DNA from: Adiantum capillus-veneris
Taxonomy: Eukaryota; Streptophyta; Polypodiopsida; Polypodiales; Pteridaceae
Direction of reading: 5' to 3'
Length of the DNA stretch: 64,000 bases
NCBI GenBank assembly: GCA_014529385.2
Contig: CM043968.1
Location: 2,198,501 to 2,262,500 of the forward strand
Shown here: piece by piece, positions 59,047 through 64,000 of the stretch
Layout: each line of letters begins with the position of its first letter
Numbering within the stretch: position 1 is the stretch's first letter
Program-made: the position numbers and the translations under genes
Notes under the pieces: model-generated
What the model was told of the DNA's origin: nothing
The model's input: only the letters and a program-made list of their open reading frames with translations
The model's database searches: none

Positions 59047-61525
59047 TTTCTTTTCATGGCTTCTTTAGGTGCTTGTCAACCCAAGAGCGTTATTGAGTCA
59101 TTAAGATGCAGCAATGTCCAAGATGACAGTGGGATTGCTAACGATTGCAAATGATTTATGCATGCCTTCACAATACAACCAAACTCAAGAGGTATACTAA
59201 AGGGGTCAATGAGACATATGGATTCTCAAGTGCACCATTGAAAGGGGAGAATGATTGATTCTAGGAAGAAAACTCAAGAAGGCAAGTTGCTAGCAAAGGT
59301 AAAACTTGTGTATATAGATTCACAATTGAAGCTTGATACATCCTTCTCTCAATTGAAGTTCCCTGTATAGTTTTATGCAAACTGCATAGTGCCCTACTTT
59401 TGCCTACATGTCTTTGATTGTCCCATTTATGCTTTTACCTCTTAGGTAAAGGAGGTAAAAGCATAAATGGGACATTATTTGGTGTATTTTTCTTTTATAT
59501 ATTTTTCCATCTAACTTTGTCGAGTGGGAGTCGGTGGAATCTTTTACAGGCAACTTTTAAGCTATACATGTGGACCTTGGAAATTTGTTATTGCAAAGTG
59601 TTTACCTTGAGAGATTGTCTCATAGAAGAAATTCTTCTATAGCCATCCTTATGTCACATCAAGGCAAAATGGATGCGGTAATCTGTCTCCCATTAACTTA
59701 ATAAGCTTGGATAGTTTGCAATGGCCAAGACCAAACAATGCATTGGGACCAACAACCAAAAGAAGGATGGAGGTGGATCTGCATACTACAATGAAGTGTA
59801 CCTATGGGTCAAACAAAGCTACTCTATTTCTCTACGCATGGTTTTTTATATTCCTATTATGTAAAGAACACAATTTTATCACCTGGAGAAGAGACATTTT
59901 TTACATGTAGGGGCATCTCATTCCCATGATGTATCATTGTACTAGCTTAACCACAAAGCCCTATCTTAATGAAAAAATTATTTTACATCCCATCTACGTG
60001 CATAGCTATGGATTGTAAATTTTAAGTTAAGTTCTTTTATTTTTCAATTCAATTTAGGTGGTGCTTTTGGTAGTTCATTAATTTTTGAGTTGTGAATGTG
60101 TTAACTTTGAAAGTCATCTGTGAAGTTTTAAATTTCATTTCTCCTTGTCATAAAACTCTATCTCTCCTGCTTTCTATGCGAGTTTCTCCCATCTACCTTC
60201 ATGGCAACGCCCTAGGAGGCTCTCCTCATGTATCTAACAAAGATGGGCCTTTACTGATCACATCGATACACTAGTTCCCGTTTTTGAGGGCACAATTGAC
60301 TTGGAAGCAACATCATCCATTCACATTGATGCATTCAAAGAGTTTGTACATGGAGGCACACACGTCCAAATATGAAATTGTTTTAAGGGAGTCACACCAT
60401 GTGGTTGTTGATTAATTTTCTAAAGTATATGTACAAATCTGACAAGAATTTTCTATATTTTCTATTGATTTTATTCAAAGGGCTTGCTAAGAGGGACTAC
60501 AAAATAGAGGATGAGGATGACCTCATTGACTTGGGCATGGGTTGTATAGGCACCCAATTCCTTAATTGGGACATGGTTCTAGCTTTGTAGGTGCCTGAGG
60601 ACACAAAGAGGGCTAAGAAAAGAGTAAAAATCAAGCAAGAAGCTCTCGTAATCCTTGTGGACAAGAAAGATAGGGAGGTTGAAGAGATAAGTGAGCATTT
60701 GGTGGCCTCAATGGCACTTGTGATCCTATAGGACTCTGGCCCTGTAGACAACAAAGATTGAGTACTAAATGGAGATGAGGTGCTGGAGGACGTTTCCATC
60801 TACTCACTTTGCATGCAATGGTGATGGAGGGTGATCAATTTCTTTTCCTCAACAACATTTCAAACATTGTGGGACTTTGAGAGAATGAAAAATTCTAAAT
60901 TATTTCACTTGCGCTCATTCATTGAGAATGGAGCTTAGGGAATTATGGAATCATGCTCTTTTAATATTTTTGTATATCATGCAAGGCCACTTCCTTGGCT
61001 CTCTATTTCCTATTCTTATTAGTCATTACTGGTGGGGGAGGAAGGGATTGTCCTTTCCATGCAAGTTCATGTACTTATTTCTAATCTTCTGGGGCTATCT
61101 ATGTCTCTATGGTTTTAGCTATTTTTCTTCTTTCTTTGTCTTGTTCATCAATGATCTAGTCTTGTGTGCCCTCTCTACAAGAAGTCTAATTATCTAGAGA
61201 AATAGGGTCAATTAGAGAAAGATAGATGGTGGCTAGTGGTGGCAAGATCTGTACCAAAATTTCATGTGCGACAGGTTTGTTGAGTATTGCAAAGAACCTA
61301 GGATAGTTAGTGCACCATGGCACAAGTTTGGCCTATTGGATGTATTTTTGGGACGGGAAAGAGGATTTTTTCATGCGAGGCTATGTTTTCAAGGCAAGTT
61401 TGGCGAAATCAAGTGATAAATGCATCCAAAACCACGTCGAGGGGGTGTGCTGGTTTTGAGGACCCCAAAGAGTCAAAATAGCCATCTACGCGTATGGTGC
61501 ACAGGCCACTCTTTGGGGTCCTCGA
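59047..61525. other. No recognised gene; one perfect hairpin
   Basis: Plus-strand frames at 60399-60740 give acidic pieces (YKIEDEDDLIDLGMGC; KKDREVEEISEHLVASMAL) that could be a decayed gene, but I do not recognise it. 60922-61197 is hydrophobic and open for 91 codons, probably by chance. No RNA gene or LTR was identified. Confidence 0.4.
59419..59474. repeat. Perfect 23-bp inverted repeat with 10-nt loop
   Basis: TGTCCCATTTATGCTTTTAC followed by CTC is exactly complementary to the sequence ending at 59474, with TTAGGTAAAG between. A transcript would form a 23-bp stem. Confidence 0.95.
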
Positions 61526-62157
61526 TGTTGAGATGTCGAGCTCTACATCTTGAGCTGGCATCCACTACGGGTCTTGGCCGCTTACGGCATTTACTCACTG
61601 GCGCGTTAGGTGACCGACACGGAGGATCTCTGCCAGTGATTCTACAGCTGGACTACACTTATAGTGCCAGCCTAGTACGCTTCTAGCGAGTTCACACTTA
61701 GTGACCGCATGTACATATGTGCTACTTTTCAACTTTAGCACTTAGTCATTTTGTACTCTCTTTTGTAAGAAGAAGAAGAAGCTTTCCATCTCTGTGTGCT
61801 TTGTGCTTGTCTTGTGTAGCTCTCTTGAGTCCTCATTCTTTACATGGTATCAGAGCCTGGTGCAGGCAAGAGAGGCTAAGAGAGAAAGATCATCACAATC
61901 CCTTCGTTCGCAATCCACGACATGATGCCGAAGGCACCTCGTGCAGCGCAAATTGTTTTTGGGGTTTTTCGTACAAGTTTTTGAACAGGTCTCCAAAGTG
62001 CAGTACACAGAGATTTACTATACAAGTACAATGGTTGTATGTACGCTTGATTGTGGACACTCGTTGAGTGTAGAAAGCGTTACAGGTACCACGATAGCAG
62101 GTTCAACAAATCTGCAGGTTTTTGCAAATTGTAGATATTTTGTCTTAGTGCTTCAAG

Positions 62158-63060
62158 ATGTCTGACGATTTCAGTCAGATTTTCACTGAGAAGCTTGAGA
62201 AAAATAACTACCCTGCATGGAAGTTCAGAATAAATAGTTTCCTAAAAGGAAAAGGTTATTGGGACTATGTAGAAGGAGACAATGAAAAGAAACCAGAGAT
62301 TCCCGAGGCAAATGCTATAGCAGAACAAAGAAAAGCTTTGAGGGACTGGCAACAAGGCCAGAGCAAAGTGATGTATTGGCTTTCTACGAGCATCACAGAT
62401 GGCATGATGGGCTATCTACAGGATGCTGAAACACCCGCCATTGCATGGAAAAACTTAGGCAGAGTGTTTGAGGTGAACACCAAGGCCAGGAAGCTTCAAC
62501 TAAAGTCGGAGCTAAATCAGGTTAAGAGGAACAACATCTCCATCAATGATTATGCCTTGAAGATCAAGAGTATCATTGAGGCTCTTGGATCTATTAAAGT
62601 CTGAGTGGAAGACGATGAAATTGTTTGTGCATGTTTGGATGGTCTAGGAGATGAGTATGTACATTTCAGGTCTTCCATGAATACAAGAGACAACATCCCC
62701 GTGTTCCAAGATTTGATTTCTATGCTTATTCTTGAGGAGAAGAACCTTGGTCTTGACACATTTTCTTCTCGTGACAGAAATAGGTCTGAACAGGCCTTCT
62801 ATTCTAACTCCAACAGAGGTAGAGGTCGTGGTCGAGGCCCAAGTGGTTGCAGAGGCCAATTTCGAGAAGGTCAATCAAATCAAAACAATACAGGTGGCAA
62901 GGGAAACCAGTCTCAAGTCAGGGGGAGTCAAAGAGGTCGTGGTGCAGGATCAAGCAGGCAGCAACATACTCCAGATAGCAGAGAATGTTGGACTTGTGGT
63001 GAAAGAGGTCACATGTCACGTGACTATCCAAAGGGAAAAGCAAGTGGAAAGAGAGAATAG
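62158..63060 (+). pseudogene. Copia gag, interrupted by one TGA
   Basis: ATG at 62158 starts MSDDFSQIFTEKLEKNNYPA, the copia gag N-terminus (F...L...NY..W). AIAWKNLGRVFEVNTKARKL and LKSELNQVKRNNISINDYAL follow the UBN2 pattern. A TGA at 62602-62604 interrupts the frame, which continues (VEDDEIVCACLDGL) to an Arg/Gly-rich region (RGRGRGRGPSG) and a zinc knuckle CWTCGERGHMSRDY, where the last Cys is Tyr (TAT at 63025-63027). The frame ends TAG at 63058. Gag packages the RNA; this copy is probably defective. Confidence 0.88.
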
Positions 63061-63141
63061 GGCAACTATGCATCTACTAGCAGAGATATAGATAACAGCA
63101 AAAGCGAGCGCATGTTTGTTATGTAGCATGTAATTAATACA

Positions 63142-64000
63142 ATGACTGCAGAGAATTCCACCCAAGATGATGTTTGGTATGTGGATTCAAGTGCCTCTAA
63201 TCACATGACGTCTCGTGGAGAGTGGTTTAGAGATATGCGCAAACCAGATGTGTCAAGCTATGTGCAGACAGGAGATGACACAGCTCACCCCATTGCTCAT
63301 GTAGGGGACATACCTCTAAATACAAAGAGTGGGAAATCAAAGTACTTAGCAGATGTACTTCATGTCCCAAACATTACAAAGAATCTTGTTTCTGTTGGAC
63401 AAATGGTTGAGCAGGGTTTTCAGGTTCGTTTCAATCCGAATGGCTGTTATGTAGAAGAAATCCAGAATGGCTGTAAGCTGATCACAGAGGGCAAATGTGT
63501 GGGCAGAATGTTTACACTGAATGTAGACATGCCTGAGGTAAAAGCTGCGTTATTTGCACAGGGCATAGGTGTTGTGGTTGATGTTTACATTTGGCACAAA
63601 CGCATTGGCCATGTCAATGAGCAGAGATTGTGCAGCATGCAATCAAAACAGATTGTAAAAGGTTTGCCCAAATTCAAGGTGGATGGTATGCATAAAGTGT
63701 GTGCAGCATGCCAGTTTGGAAAACAGTCAAAGGGCTCATTTCCACATGAGCGCAATGTATGTAAAAATCCACTCGAGGTGGTGCACACAGATGTTTGGGG
63801 TCCAACCGATACTGCAAGTATACATGGTTGCAGGTATTATGTCTCTTTCATTGATGACCATACAAGGAAAGTATGGGTCTACTTCATGCGTAACAAAAGT
63901 GAAGTGTTTGGTCACTTTCAGGACTTCAAAGTCATGATTGAGAAGGAGACAGATATGCAAATCAAGACATTGAGATCAGATGGAGGGGGAGAGTACTTCT
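63142..64000 (+). pseudogene. Copia pol: protease and integrase, partial at window edge
   Basis: The same frame as gag, after stops at 63058 and 63124, is open from 63142 to the end. It shows DVWYVDSSASNHMT (protease loop; canonical DSGAS is DSSAS here), DVLHVPNITKNLVSVGQM, YIWHKRIGHVNEQRL with CAACQFGKQSKGSF (zinc-binding HHCC), and the integrase core HTDVWGPTD, SFIDDHTRKVWVYF and LRSDGGGEY with the catalytic Asp residues present. RT and RNase H would follow outside the window. The Gly to Ser change in the protease and the stops upstream suggest the copy is inactive by itself. Confidence 0.88.

Larger units (their letters stand above)
61526..64000 (+). mobile_element. Ty1/copia retrotransposon, 5' part, cut by the window edge
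   Basis: A putative 5' LTR (61526-61844, TGTTGAGATG...TTTACA) is followed without a gap by the primer site TGGTATCAGAGC at 61845-61856. Gag, protease, gag-pre-integrase and integrase core follow on the plus strand in one shared frame, in copia order, and run off the right edge. The LTR start is a guess from the TG and from typical length; the 3' LTR lies outside the window. Confidence 0.85.

Noticed and set aside
60922-61197. Hydrophobic 91-aa ORF as a membrane protein
   Set aside because: AT-rich DNA gives Phe/Leu/Ile-rich frames by chance, and no conserved motif supports it.

Overview
This is a stretch of a large, repeat-rich land-plant nuclear genome. The evidence is plant-type LTR retrotransposons (Ty1/copia with initiator-Met-tRNA primer sites, Ty3/gypsy), a CACTA (En/Spm) transposon with plant-only transposase families, a Mutator-like (MULE) gene, spliced genes with GT-AG introns, a captured heavy-metal-associated isoprenylated plant protein fragment, and very many CT/GA, CA/GT and AT microsatellites. 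The species cannot be fixed from the sequence. A non-seed plant such as a fern is only a guess. There is no clear housekeeping gene, no rRNA or tRNA gene, no CRISPR and no prokaryotic operon.

Layout. 1-660: degenerate tandem repeats. 850-1412 and 9655-10591: one decayed FCP1/HAD-like phosphatase gene, cut in two by an 8.2 kb minus-strand gypsy element (1413-9654, TSD TGGGA) that carries an extra coiled-coil ORF after its integrase. 10.6-16.6 kb: gene-poor, with two gag remnants. 16615-24032: a CACTA transposon with intact ends (TSD AAA), subterminal repeats, a captured HMA-CaaX host-gene fragment, a five-exon TNP2 transposase spoiled by one TGA, and an apparently intact second transposon gene. 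24-34 kb: microsatellites and scraps of retroelements. 34.4-37.3 kb: an internally deleted copia element.

37.9-46.3 kb is the most unusual part. Similar sequences in inverted orientation (about 37.9-38.3 kb and 46.14-46.32 kb) enclose two convergent genes: an unrecognised 118-aa ORF, and a 14-exon gene whose exons join without a stop into an 880-aa protein. That protein has a ParB/Srx-like DGNHR motif near its N-terminus and a beta-class amino-methyltransferase-like C-terminus. 47.1-51.5 kb holds a near-intact four-exon MULE-type transposase (WRKY/GCM1-like zinc finger, DDE-like residues, SWIM finger) whose 5' end is duplicated in a perfect 537-bp tandem repeat. 52.4-64 kb holds a solo LTR and three more copia elements: one with terminal repeats of only about 60 bp, one gag-only element with a perfect TSD, and one running off the right edge.

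The genes here are mostly parts of mobile elements: gag/pol for retrotransposition, TNP2 plus TNPA-like protein for CACTA movement, and the MULE transposase. The methyltransferase-like gene is the one candidate for a biologically new system. It may be a modification gene carried by a DNA transposon, perhaps one mobilised by the neighbouring MULE, but that link is inference. All coordinates, splice joins and repeat comparisons were made by eye.
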